Shown: positions 6,761 through 13,258, counted from the stretch's first letter. The stretch: DNA of 17,404 bases from UBA6987 sp045617825 (GCA_045617825.1 JAZLJI010000008.1:1-17404); one strand, 5' to 3'. Notes: generated from the sequence alone by a model not told the origin. Program-made: numbers and translations.

Positions 6761-6804
6761 CAAAAAGGACGCGGGAGCGAGGCGCGCCTCTTTCCCACGT
6801 CCTT
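6761..6804 (-). terminator. Rho-independent terminator of the two-component operon
   Basis: On the minus strand AAGGACG (6804-6798) and the adjoining TGGGA pair with TCCC.CGTCCTT (to 6767), around a GC-rich tip containing the palindrome GAGGCGCGCCTC. A run of five T (6766-6762) overlaps the foot of the stem. It lies 16 bases past the kinase stop. Confidence 0.8.
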
Positions 6805-6820
6805 CTGATTCCCTTCCGCC

Positions 6821-8710
6821 TCAGCCGATCAGCGGAAAGCTCAGCACCGCCTTGAACAGGTCCCCGTCCAGGACGAGCCGCAGGCTCCCGCCCTGCAGCT
6901 CCGCCATGCTTTTGGCGATGGAAAGCCCCAGGCCGTTGCCCTCGGTGTGCCGGGAAGCGTCGCCCCGGGTGAAGCGCTCCATCAGCTCCTCCTCACTCAT
7001 GTCCAGCGGATCCCGGGAGGTGTTTTTGAAGCTGATCACCGCGTTTCCCGCCTGCTCCTCCAGGGACAGGTATACCCGGGTCCCGGGCTGGGCGTATTTG
7101 CAGATATTGTTCATCAGGTTATCGAAGATGCGCCACATCCGGCGGCCGTCTGCCATGATCCGCAGCTCCTGCTCCGTCTGCTTGACGATCAGGCTCAGCC
7201 CGCTCTCCTTCAGCCGCTCCTCGTATTCTCCGGCCGCCTGACCGAGAAATACCGCCGGATCGCAGGGGACCGGCAGGACCTCCAGATTCCCCGTGGAGGC
7301 CTTGGAGGCCTCCACCAGATCCTCGATCAGCCGCTTCAGCTTATCGGACTGGCGGACCAGCACGCCGGCATATTCCGTGATCTTCGGATTTTCGCAGGGC
7401 TCCTGACCGATGAGGGTGGCGTAATTGATCACGGAGGTAAGGGGCGTCTTCAGATCGTGGGACACGTTGGTGATCATGGCGGTCTTCATGCGCTCGCTCT
7501 TCAGCCGCTCCTCCACGGCGATCGTCAGGCCGCCGGCGATGCTGTTCAGGTTTTCTCCGTGCTGCTTCAGTGCCCGGGGCATCCCCCGGGTCTCCGTCTG
7601 ATAATTCAGCTGCCCCTGCGCCAGAGCGTCTCCGCCCTTCTGCAGCCTCCGCAGCCCCAGACAGAACCGCAGGAACAGCGGCAGCAGGATCAGCTTCTCC
7701 GCGATAAACAGCAGCTGCCAGATGCCGTCTCCGTCATAGGCAAAGATCAGCATCAGCAGATCGAAGGCGATGACGACCAGGGCCAGCAGCAGTGCCTTCC
7801 AGATCAGGGGAATGCCCCGGACCAGGGAGCAGACAAAGGCATGGAGCTTCTTCAGCAGGGAAAACAGCCAGCCGACCAGGGTATTCTTCCAAAAGCTGTG
7901 CCGCTTGATCCGGCCGGCGGCGCTCATGCTCAGCCCCAGGAAGAGGCAGATGCCCAGCAGCACCAGCTGCGCCAGGAGCAATACGCCGATCAGGATGCTT
8001 TCAAAATACGCATCGGCATAGCAGGCCAGCAGATACAGATACCCCAGTCCGACGGCAGCCAGCAGCACGTCAAAGGGAAAGCGGTGCAGCGGCCCCGGAT
8101 GGAATTCGTCGTCCTCCGGCCTCCTTCCCGCCGCGTACAGCAATGCCGCGTAGCAGAAAACAAACAGGAGCAGCGCCAGGCAGGCGATGGCGTAGACGGC
8201 ATAGCGCAGGGCATAAGCGGCCCGGAAAATCCCCGTGAGGAAAAGGATCTCCCGGTTCAGCTGACTGTTCTCTTCGAGCTTCATGGAGACCGTCAGGCGC
8301 TCATAGCCCTCCGTCAGCCATTCGGCCTCATCCGTCCGATACACCCAAATGCCGCTGCTGTTGGCTTTAACGGCATAGATCGCCGTATAGCAGGGCAGCG
8401 CGGCCTCCGCGAAATCCTCCGATTCCGCCACGGTGATGCCTTTTTCATCCACCACCCGATAGCGGATGAAGGAATAGAACCCTTCACGTTCGGCGATGCT
8501 GGTGCTCAGGATCGTGGTGGCGTAATTGTTCAGCCAGGCCCTGATCACGTATTCTTCGACAAATTCATCCTCCTCGGTATGATACGCCAGCATGCTGTCC
8601 CGGCCGCAGAGCGCGATCGTCCCTATACAGACCGTCAGGATCAGCGCCGACGCCGCCGCCAGGAAGAACAGACAGAGCTTTCCGCCCAGAGTTCTGACAA
8701 AGCGCTTCAT
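6821..8710 (-). CDS. Multi-pass sensor histidine kinase
   Basis: A 629-residue sensor kinase of a two-component system. Helix 1 (about 11-36) is followed by an extracytoplasmic region to about 155, then at least five further hydrophobic segments (about 165-194, 212-236, 238-262, 303-324 and 332-352), so the sensor is much more membrane-embedded than a standard two-helix kinase. A HAMP-like linker (354-400) leads to the HisKA domain with NVSHDLKTPL at 415-424 (H418 is the phosphorylation site). The ATPase domain has the N-box DNLMNNICKY at 530-539 and the G2 box GNGLGLSIAK at 591-600. The usual DxGxG of the G1 box is replaced by SFKNTS at 560-565, a variant I associate with other Gram-positive kinases. 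Its ATG overlaps the response-regulator stop, and AGGAGG lies ten bases upstream. The signal is unknown. Confidence 0.9.
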   Translation of the reverse strand: MKRFVRTLGGKLCLFFLAAASALILTVCIGTIALCGRDSMLAYHTEEDEFVEEYVIRAWLNNYATTILSTSIAEREGFYSFIRYRVVDEKGITVAESEDFAEAALPCYTAIYAVKANSSGIWVYRTDEAEWLTEGYERLTVSMKLEENSQLNREILFLTGIFRAAYALRYAVYAIACLALLLFVFCYAALLYAAGRRPEDDEFHPGPLHRFPFDVLLAAVGLGYLYLLACYADAYFESILIGVLLLAQLVLLGICLFLGLSMSAAGRIKRHSFWKNTLVGWLFSLLKKLHAFVCSLVRGIPLIWKALLLALVVIAFDLLMLIFAYDGDGIWQLLFIAEKLILLPLFLRFCLGLRRLQKGGDALAQGQLNYQTETRGMPRALKQHGENLNSIAGGLTIAVEERLKSERMKTAMITNVSHDLKTPLTSVINYATLIGQEPCENPKITEYAGVLVRQSDKLKRLIEDLVEASKASTGNLEVLPVPCDPAVFLGQAAGEYEERLKESGLSLIVKQTEQELRIMADGRRMWRIFDNLMNNICKYAQPGTRVYLSLEEQAGNAVISFKNTSRDPLDMSEEELMERFTRGDASRHTEGNGLGLSIAKSMAELQGGSLRLVLDGDLFKAVLSFPLIG

Positions 8711-9405
8711 CGTCTTTTTTCCTCCTCGATCTTATAGCCCTGTCCGAAGATCACCTTGATATACCGGGGCTCCGCCGGATCGATCTCCAGCTTCTCCCGC
8801 AGATGCCGGATGTGCACCGCCACCGTATTGTCGGTCCCGAAGGGCTTCTCCCGCCAGACACTGCTGTAAATATCCTTGGGAGAAAAGACCCGGCCGGGGC
8901 TGGCCATCAGCAGCTTCAGGATCTCAAATTCCTTCGGAGTCAGCAGGACCGGCTCGCCGTCGAGGCTTACCGCCTTGGTGCGGTCGTTCAGCTCGATCCC
9001 GCCGATGCGGTACTGCTCCTCGGTCATCCCTCCGCCGCCCAGCTTCAGATACCGCCTCAGCTGGGAGCGCACCCGGGCCGTGACCTCCAACGGATTAAAG
9101 GGCTTGGTGATATAATCGTCCGCCCCCACGTTGAGCCCCAGGATCTTGTCCGCGTCCTCGCTTTTCGCCGTCAGCAGGATGATCGGCACGTTGCTGGTCT
9201 CCCGGATCTTCGCCATCGCCGTCATCCCGTCCATGACCGGCATCATGATATCCATAAGGATCAGATGGATCTCGTTGTCCCTCAGCACCTCCAGGGCTTC
9301 CTGCCCGTTTCCGGCTTCAAAAAGGGTATAGTCGGGATCCGACAGATAAATTTTCAGCGCGTTGACGATGTCGCGCTCGTCGTCGCAGATCAAAATGTTC
9401 GCCAT
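8707..9405 (-). CDS. OmpR/PhoB-family response regulator
   Basis: A 232-residue DNA-binding response regulator, partner of the overlapping histidine kinase. The receiver domain (about 3-115) has the acidic pair D8/D9, the phosphorylation site D52 in LILMDIMMP, T79 and K101 (YITKP). The C-terminal winged-helix domain spans about 130-228, with the recognition-helix region in TDNTVAVHIRHLREKL. This domain normally binds tandem direct repeats as a dimer, and such repeats (CTTAA type, 23 bp apart) occur in its own promoter and in that of the glycosyltransferase gene. AGGAGG lies eight bases before the ATG. The operon therefore looks autoregulated; the direction of control is inferred from box position over the -35 region, which favours activation. 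Confidence 0.94.
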   Translation of the reverse strand: MANILICDDERDIVNALKIYLSDPDYTLFEAGNGQEALEVLRDNEIHLILMDIMMPVMDGMTAMAKIRETSNVPIILLTAKSEDADKILGLNVGADDYITKPFNPLEVTARVRSQLRRYLKLGGGGMTEEQYRIGGIELNDRTKAVSLDGEPVLLTPKEFEILKLLMASPGRVFSPKDIYSSVWREKPFGTDNTVAVHIRHLREKLEIDPAEPRYIKVIFGQGYKIEEEKRR

Positions 9406-9430
9406 GACAGCATCCTCCTGTATCGGTCCT

Positions 9431-9476
9431 ATTATAAGGCCGGCAGTTTTAAGAAAAAAGCCGGAAAAGGATTAAG
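9431..9476 (-). promoter_or_regulatory. Response-regulator operon promoter with direct-repeat operator
   Basis: On the minus strand: CTTAATC (9476-9470) and CTTAAAA (9453-9447), 23 bp apart; T6 at 9459-9454 as -35; a 17-base spacer; and a perfect TATAAT at 9436-9431. The region is alike over about 45 bp to the glycosyltransferase promoter, including an outer TTCAT. The transcript would start near 9424, about 19 bases before the start codon. Confidence 0.75.
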
Positions 9477-9481
9477 ATTTG

Positions 9482-9525
9482 ATGAAAGAAGAGCAGGCGG
9501 TCGTTCACGGCTGCTCCTGCTCTTC
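9482..9525 (-). terminator. Terminator overlapping the end of the regulator gene
   Basis: GAAGAGCAGG and CCTGCTCTTC form perfect 10-bp arms (9516-9525 and 9488-9497) on the minus strand, with an 18-base loop that includes the stop codon. The following TTTCATC gives only a weak T-tract. The 5' arm lies in the last codons of the Xre-AbrB gene. It insulates the ABC operon from the two-component promoter. Confidence 0.6.
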
Positions 9526-9954
9526 TCCGTTCATATAGGCGTATTCCATGACCCGGCGCATTTTGGCCTCAAACCGCTCCGAGGGCATCAGAACGATCCC
9601 GTCCTCGTCACTGAGCACGATGAGGCGGCTGCCCCCGGCCAGCCCGAACTGCTCCCTGGCCCCCTTGGGGATCACGATCTGCCCTCTGTCGTTGGCCGAA
9701 ACGGAGCCCCAGATGTGCTTTCCCTTCGGCGCCGGGGGAATGATTCCGATGCCCTCGGCGGATTCGGTGCGGATCAGGCTGTCCAGCGTGACGCCGTAAA
9801 GCTCCGCCAGCCGGCTGCATTTTTCGATATCCGGAACGGTCGCCCCGCTCTCCCACTTGGCGTAGGCCTGCCGGGAAATGCCGACCTTCTCCGCCAGCGC
9901 CTCCTGGGAAAAGCCGTGTATGTTCCGCAGCATGACAAGATTATCCTTCAGCAT
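9505..9954 (-). CDS. Xre-type HTH / AbrB-domain fusion transcriptional regulator
   Basis: A 149-residue protein joining two DNA-binding modules. Residues 3-62 are an Xre/HTH_3 domain (FSQEALAEKVGISRQAYAKWE carries the helix-turn-helix, written here as one short run plus Glu). Residues 84-125 are an AbrB/SpoVT-type swapped-hairpin domain with the SANDRGQIVIPK core. A proline-rich linker (70-80) separates them. It is the third gene of a minus-strand operon after an ABC ATPase and permease; AAGGAG overlaps the permease stop, six bases from the ATG. It most likely controls its own operon, and a 7-bp inverted repeat around the ABC promoter is a candidate site. The AbrB half resembles MazE-type antitoxins, but no toxin gene is adjacent. 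Confidence 0.86.
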   Translation of the reverse strand: MLKDNLVMLRNIHGFSQEALAEKVGISRQAYAKWESGATVPDIEKCSRLAELYGVTLDSLIRTESAEGIGIIPPAPKGKHIWGSVSANDRGQIVIPKGAREQFGLAGGSRLIVLSDEDGIVLMPSERFEAKMRRVMEYAYMNGEEQEQP

Positions 9955-9964
9955 CGCCCTCTCC

Positions 9965-10618
9965 TTACAGATCGATCCGCTCGAACCGGCGGCAGGAGAT
10001 CCCGACCGCCGCCCGGGTCAGCAGGGCAAACAGCAGCGCGCCCGCGCCCAGCAGGCCCAGCTGCGCCGTCAGACGCTCGGTCCCGAAGGCGTTCAGCCAT
10101 TCCAGCCCCGGGAAATGATGCAGGCATTCTCCGACGCCGATGGTCAGGAAGCAGGCGATGATGTAGCTCACGAAGGGCCCGGCGAAGCGGTAGGCGGTCT
10201 TGAAGAAGCCCGCGACGAAGATCAGATTGAACAGTCCGAAGATCAGGAGGGCCAGCCCCAGCGCGAAGCCGTTGGCATTCATCAGCGCGTTGTTCCGGTA
10301 CACGGCTGCGTCCCGAAGCACCGTCATCCGCAGGGCCACGGCCGCGCCCATCAGCGCCAGCCCCGCCAGCTCGATCATCACCACGAACAGGAATTTGGCC
10401 TTCACCACCTCCCGCTTGGCGATGGGCAGCAGCGCCGAAAAGAGGATGTCGTTGGTCTCCCGGGTATTCTGGAAGTTCTGGAAGATTCCCAGCGTCACGA
10501 AGAAGGCGCCGCAGAGCACCGGATAGCCCGGCAGGAAAAACATCAGGCCGAAGAGGATGAACAGGTAGGACAGGACCGAAGCGCTCAGCTTCATTTCCTT
10601 TCGCAAAAGCTTACGCAT
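9965..10618 (-). CDS. ABC-2-type exporter permease
   Basis: A 217-residue integral membrane protein with about six helices (13-30, 32-48, 75-95, 115-138, 145-165, 186-204) and a basic cytosolic N-terminus (MRKLLRKEMK), typical of small ABC-2 exporter permeases. The conserved-looking FQNTRETNDILFSALLPI stretch near 49-66 resembles the coupling region in this family, where the permease contacts the ATPase. Its start overlaps the ATPase stop by eight bases, with AAGGAGGTG seven bases upstream, so the subunits are translationally coupled. The transported compound is unknown; peptide, antibiotic or lipid are usual for relatives. Two permease chains would be needed for a complete transporter, presumably as a homodimer. 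Confidence 0.83.
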   Translation of the reverse strand: MRKLLRKEMKLSASVLSYLFILFGLMFFLPGYPVLCGAFFVTLGIFQNFQNTRETNDILFSALLPIAKREVVKAKFLFVVMIELAGLALMGAAVALRMTVLRDAAVYRNNALMNANGFALGLALLIFGLFNLIFVAGFFKTAYRFAGPFVSYIIACFLTIGVGECLHHFPGLEWLNAFGTERLTAQLGLLGAGALLFALLTRAAVGISCRRFERIDL

Positions 10619-11336
10619 GCTGCCGCACCTCCTTCTCCAGCCGCAGGAAGGTAGCCTCCAGATTTTCGCCTTCTAGGGAATATTTACCGACGAAGTCCTC
10701 TTTAGGCATCTCCGCGGCGATCTTTCCATGGGAAATATACAGGATGCGGTCGGCGCATTTCTCGATATCCGAAACGATATGGGTGGAGAAAAAGACCGCG
10801 ACCCCCTCCTGCTTCAGCTGCAGGAAGGTGTCCAGCAGCTCGTCCCGGGAGAAGGGATCCAGCCCGCTGGTGGGCTCGTCCAGCAGCAGGACCCTGGCGC
10901 GGTGGGACAGGGCGATCAGCAGATTCACCTTCACCTTCATCCCCTCCGACATTTCCCGGATGCATTTGTCCTCCGACAGGCCGAAAAGCTCTCGGAAGTA
11001 GACGTAGGCAGCCTCATCCCAGGTATCGTAGAAGGTCTTCACCACCGCGATCAGCTCCTTCAGCCGCTTGCGGGGGTACCAGCTGACTGAGCCGGTGGAG
11101 TAGCCGATGCTGCTCTTGACCTCCGCCTCCTGCTCCGTCAGCAGCCTTCCGCCGATGCGGATGGTGCCGCCGTCCGGGTGGATCAGGTTCAGCATGGCCT
11201 TGATGGTGGTGGTCTTCCCGGCGCCGTTTCGCCCGATAAAACCGGTGATCGTTCCCTCCGGGATGTCAAAGGAGACCCGATCCAGCTTGAAGCCGGGATA
11301 GGTCTTTTCCAGATTTCTGATTTCTATAAGATTCAT
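10611..11336 (-). CDS. ABC transporter ATP-binding protein (Bcr/Ytr-like exporter)
   Basis: A 241-residue ABC ATPase powering the adjacent ABC-2 permease. Walker A is GRNGAGKT at 35-42 (K41), Walker B is VLLLDEP ending with D153/E154, the D-loop is SGLD at 157-160, and the switch histidine is H186 in FFSTHI. The signature reads MSEGMK at 129-134 instead of LSGGQ, close to the SKGMK form seen in Ytr/Bcr-type exporters. The Q-loop position (IGYSTGSVSWYP, 77-88) has no glutamine, which is unusual. The ATG is preceded by AAGGAG seven bases away, and about 60 bases upstream lies a consensus promoter. Specific substrate claims, such as bacitracin, are not supported by sequence. Confidence 0.9.
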   Translation of the reverse strand: MNLIEIRNLEKTYPGFKLDRVSFDIPEGTITGFIGRNGAGKTTTIKAMLNLIHPDGGTIRIGGRLLTEQEAEVKSSIGYSTGSVSWYPRKRLKELIAVVKTFYDTWDEAAYVYFRELFGLSEDKCIREMSEGMKVKVNLLIALSHRARVLLLDEPTSGLDPFSRDELLDTFLQLKQEGVAVFFSTHIVSDIEKCADRILYISHGKIAAEMPKEDFVGKYSLEGENLEATFLRLEKEVRQHA

Positions 11337-11391
11337 CTCGATCTCCTTCCGGGATATCCTGCCTTCAGTATATTCTGTCCGCTTAACGATT

Positions 11392-11440
11392 CAACCAACA
11401 ACACTTTACACAATTTGCGAAGCTTTGTCAACTTTGGTTG
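11392..11440 (-). promoter_or_regulatory. ABC-operon promoter bracketed by an inverted repeat
   Basis: On the minus strand: TTGACA (11431-11426), a 17-base spacer and TAAAGT (11408-11403), the best -35 in the window. CAACCAA (11392-11398) and TTGGTTG (11434-11440) are perfect inverted arms, 42 bp between equivalent points (about four helical turns), enclosing the whole promoter. This is a likely operator, perhaps for the Xre-AbrB regulator encoded last in the operon. Confidence 0.7.
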
Positions 11441-11484
11441 CGTACCCTACGGTAAGCGGGAGGCTTCTTGCGGACAGCTGCGCG

Positions 11485-11512
11485 AAAAAAGGAGGACCCC
11501 GCAGGATCCTCC
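11485..11512 (-). terminator. Rho-independent terminator of the GNAT gene
   Basis: On the minus strand GGAGGA (11512-11507) pairs with TCCTCC (11496-11491) and is followed at once by T6 (11490-11485). It lies about 50 bases past the GNAT stop. Between stop and terminator a 12-bp CAGACCGGCTGC is repeated (11530-11541 and 11549-11560). Confidence 0.8.
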
Positions 11513-11560
11513 CCTCGACGGTCGCCCGTCAGACCGGCTGCCCGCAGGCAGACCGGCTGC

Positions 11561-12202
11561 TTATCGCTCTTCCAGCTGCCCCGGCAGCTTCAGCTTCTCC
11601 TTTGCGGGAAAGCCCGCGTCGTAGGCCTCAAAGGCCTCCGGCTGCTCCCAGCCCGCGAAATACCCCTGCGGCGTGGCGTATTCCCCGCGGATCCCCTGAA
11701 GATACCCGGGCTCCAGCTCCTTTAGCAGGAAGAAGGAATCGTCCTGCCCCTCCGGCAGCCCGTGATAGCGGATGCCGAATTTTCGGGCGTAGTCGAAGCC
11801 GCTCTTGCCGTAGAACTGAATGTTGCCCTCGAAGCAGAGGGCCTTGCAGCCCTGCTGTTTCGCCTGCTCCAGGGAGTAGTCCAGCAGATATTTGCCGTAT
11901 CCCTGCCGCTTCAGCTCCGGCGCGACACAGATGGGGCCCATGGTCATGATCGGGATGCTTCTTCCGTCGTCCGCCCTGATCTCGGCCCTCACGAAGACGT
12001 TCTGTCCGATGATCCGCCCCTCCTGCTCCATAACGAAGTCCAGCTCGGGGACGAAGGCGGGGTCCTTCCGCAAATGCCGCAGCACGAAGTGCTCCAGGCA
12101 GCCGGGACGGTACACGTTCCAGAAGCTTTCCCGCACCAGGTTTTCCACCGCGCGGTGGTCTTCTTCTCTTTCCAAGCGAATGATGATGTTATTTTTATTC
12201 AT
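11561..12202 (-). CDS. GNAT-family N-acetyltransferase
   Basis: A 213-residue acetyl-CoA-dependent acetyltransferase. The acetyl-CoA pyrophosphate loop is KRQGYGKYL at 98-106 (R/QxxGxG), following the beta-4 strand ICVAPE; the FYGKSGF element at 130-136 is the motif B region with the probable catalytic Y131. The last 65 residues form an extension after the GNAT core. The start at 12202 is fixed by AGGAGGG seven bases upstream; a longer in-frame reading from a TTG at 12289 lacks a usable ribosome site. Its own promoter lies about 165 bases upstream, giving a long structured leader. The substrate is unknown; small-molecule amine or aminoglycoside-like targets cannot be told apart. Confidence 0.86.
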   Translation of the reverse strand: MNKNNIIIRLEREEDHRAVENLVRESFWNVYRPGCLEHFVLRHLRKDPAFVPELDFVMEQEGRIIGQNVFVRAEIRADDGRSIPIMTMGPICVAPELKRQGYGKYLLDYSLEQAKQQGCKALCFEGNIQFYGKSGFDYARKFGIRYHGLPEGQDDSFFLLKELEPGYLQGIRGEYATPQGYFAGWEQPEAFEAYDAGFPAKEKLKLPGQLEER

Positions 12203-12365
12203 TTCTTTTCCCTCCTGAATATTGTTTTCTTCAATTGGCTCGCGCCGGGAGGTTCGCGATCGCGGGCAGCCTCCCGGCTTACTCCGCAATCTCCGTTTTT
12301 CCGTACTTGTTCAAAAAGCACTCTCCTAAAAAAATTATTCCTGCGGTCCGAGGGCCGCAAAGGTT
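12203..12365 (-). promoter_or_regulatory. Structured leader of the GNAT mRNA, possible attenuator
   Basis: The predicted 163-base leader contains, in mRNA order: a TGCGG/CCGCA hairpin (12359-12342), a T7 run (12334-12328), AGGAG (12327-12323) before a possible 11-codon reading frame from TTG at 12314 to TAA at 12281-12279, then a hairpin with perfect 9-bp arms GCCGGGAGG (12278-12270) and CCTCCCGGC (12252-12244) whose loop has CGCGATCGCG, then the gene's AGGAGGG site (12216-12210). CCTCC of the second arm could also pair with GGAGG of that site. I recognise no known riboswitch. Confidence 0.45.
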
Positions 12366-12371
12366 ACCGTG

Positions 12372-12400
12372 ATTATAGCAGACCAGCCGGAAAAAGGGAA
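12372..12400 (-). promoter_or_regulatory. GNAT promoter, TTCCCT/TATAAT type
   Basis: On the minus strand TTCCCT (12400-12395), 17-base spacer, perfect TATAAT (12377-12372) with an extended TGC just before it. CCGG follows the T-tract after TTCCCT. The layout matches the divergent histidine-phosphatase promoter and the VOC promoter. Confidence 0.68.
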
Positions 12401-12451
12401 GCCCCGCAGTGCCCGCGGCCGGATAAATGTGCCCGCTTCCGCAATACGGCC

Positions 12452-12480
12452 TTCCCTTTTTTCGGAAAATGCGTTATAAT
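12452..12480 (+). promoter_or_regulatory. Histidine-phosphatase promoter, TTCCCT/TATAAT type
   Basis: TTCCCT at 12452-12457, 17-base spacer, TATAAT at 12475-12480. Its TTCCCTTTTTTCGG stretch is the inverted counterpart of 12387-12400, which belongs to the divergent GNAT promoter, so the two -35 boxes face away from each other across about 51 bp. Confidence 0.68.
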
Positions 12481-12507
12481 CGCATTGACTTGAAAAGGAG
12501 AAAAACC

Positions 12508-13218
12508 ATGCTGCTATATATCGTAAGACACGGTGACCCCGATTACAAAACGGATTCCCTGACACCCCTGGGCAGACGGCAGGCTGAGGCTGTCGGCCGC
12601 CGGATCATGCGCGCCCGCGTGGACAGAATCTATGCCTCCACCATGGGCCGGGCGCTGGAGACCGCCCGGCCCGCCGCCGAGCTGCTGAAGAAGGAGATCG
12701 TTCCCCTGGACTGGGCCCGCGAGATCCGCGGCGACGTGGTGCAGGCGGACGGCAGCAAGATCTCCCTCGCCCTGTACCCGGCCGCCTTCACCCGCAACGC
12801 CGCCAATATGAATATCGGCTACGACGATTCCCTGAAGGCAGACGGCTTCAGAGACAGCGGCCTTGAGGAGGGCTATCACAAGGTCATCGACGGGGCCCGC
12901 GGCTTCCTGGCGGAATGCGGCTACGTGGAGGAGAACGGCATTTTCCGCGTCGAGCGGCACAATGACGAGCGCGTCGCCCTGTTCTGCCACGGCAACATGG
13001 GCCGCACGCTCCTGTCCTATCTGCTGCATATCCCGGTCCATATCATGTGGAGCTCCTTCATGATGTCCCACACCGCGGTCTCCGTCGTGAAATTCGTCGA
13101 ATACGACAACGGCTATGCCGTGCCCCGCTGCATCCAGTTCGCCGATCTGTCCCATCTGGCGGAGGACGGGCAGACGCTCGCCTACACCTCCATGACAGGG
13201 GAGCGGATCTATCTGTAA
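12508..13218 (+). CDS. Histidine phosphatase (phosphoglycerate-mutase-like)
   Basis: A 236-residue branch-1 histidine phosphatase. The catalytic RHG is at 7-9 (H8 becomes phosphorylated), followed by the arginine in STMGRAL (R48) and the second histidine H161 in FCHGNMGRTL. A large insert (about 80-150) between these motifs forms a lid and differs from metabolic phosphoglycerate mutases, so a phosphatase acting on a sugar phosphate or another small substrate is more likely than a glycolytic role. AAGGAG at 12495-12500 sits seven bases before the ATG; an earlier in-frame ATG at 12427 precedes the promoter. It is the first gene of a probable operon, 40 bases before a TIM-barrel isomerase-family gene, and may act on that pathway's intermediate. 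Confidence 0.86.
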   Translation: MLLYIVRHGDPDYKTDSLTPLGRRQAEAVGRRIMRARVDRIYASTMGRALETARPAAELLKKEIVPLDWAREIRGDVVQADGSKISLALYPAAFTRNAANMNIGYDDSLKADGFRDSGLEEGYHKVIDGARGFLAECGYVEENGIFRVERHNDERVALFCHGNMGRTLLSYLLHIPVHIMWSSFMMSHTAVSVVKFVEYDNGYAVPRCIQFADLSHLAEDGQTLAYTSMTGERIYL

Positions 13219-13258
13219 AGCACTATTCCGGTCAATCACCGTACCGAGGAGGTATCCC

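Noticed and set aside
6947..8737. Long open frame on the + strand opposite the histidine kinase (also similar frames at 5356-6708 on +, and 607-1908, 14086-15441 and 15451-16620 on -)
   Set aside because: They lie antisense to genes with clear catalytic motifs, have compositions rich in Gln/His/Arg/Pro typical of GC-rich shadows, and lack ribosome sites or domains.
9505..9954. Xre-AbrB protein as a MazE-like antitoxin
   Set aside because: No small toxin gene is adjacent on either side, and the gene is coupled to an ABC exporter operon.
8707..11336. Two-component system plus ABC transporter as a Bce-type peptide-sensing module
   Set aside because: The kinase is large and multi-pass rather than the short two-helix Bce type, the permease is a small ABC-2 type rather than the large BceB type, and a terminator and separate promoter lie between the operons.
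11337..11396. Riboswitch in the ABC-operon leader
   Set aside because: Only about 60 bases long with no stable stem or recognisable conserved core.
12203..12289. N-terminal extension of the GNAT protein from a TTG at 12289
   Set aside because: The added residues are Arg/Pro-rich with no domain similarity, no spaced ribosome site precedes the TTG, and AGGAGGG sits seven bases before the ATG at 12202.
12387..12465. Inverted repeat 12387-12403/12448-12465 as a rho-independent terminator
   Set aside because: No gene runs toward it on either strand; each arm coincides with the -35 region of one of two divergent promoters, which explains the symmetry better.
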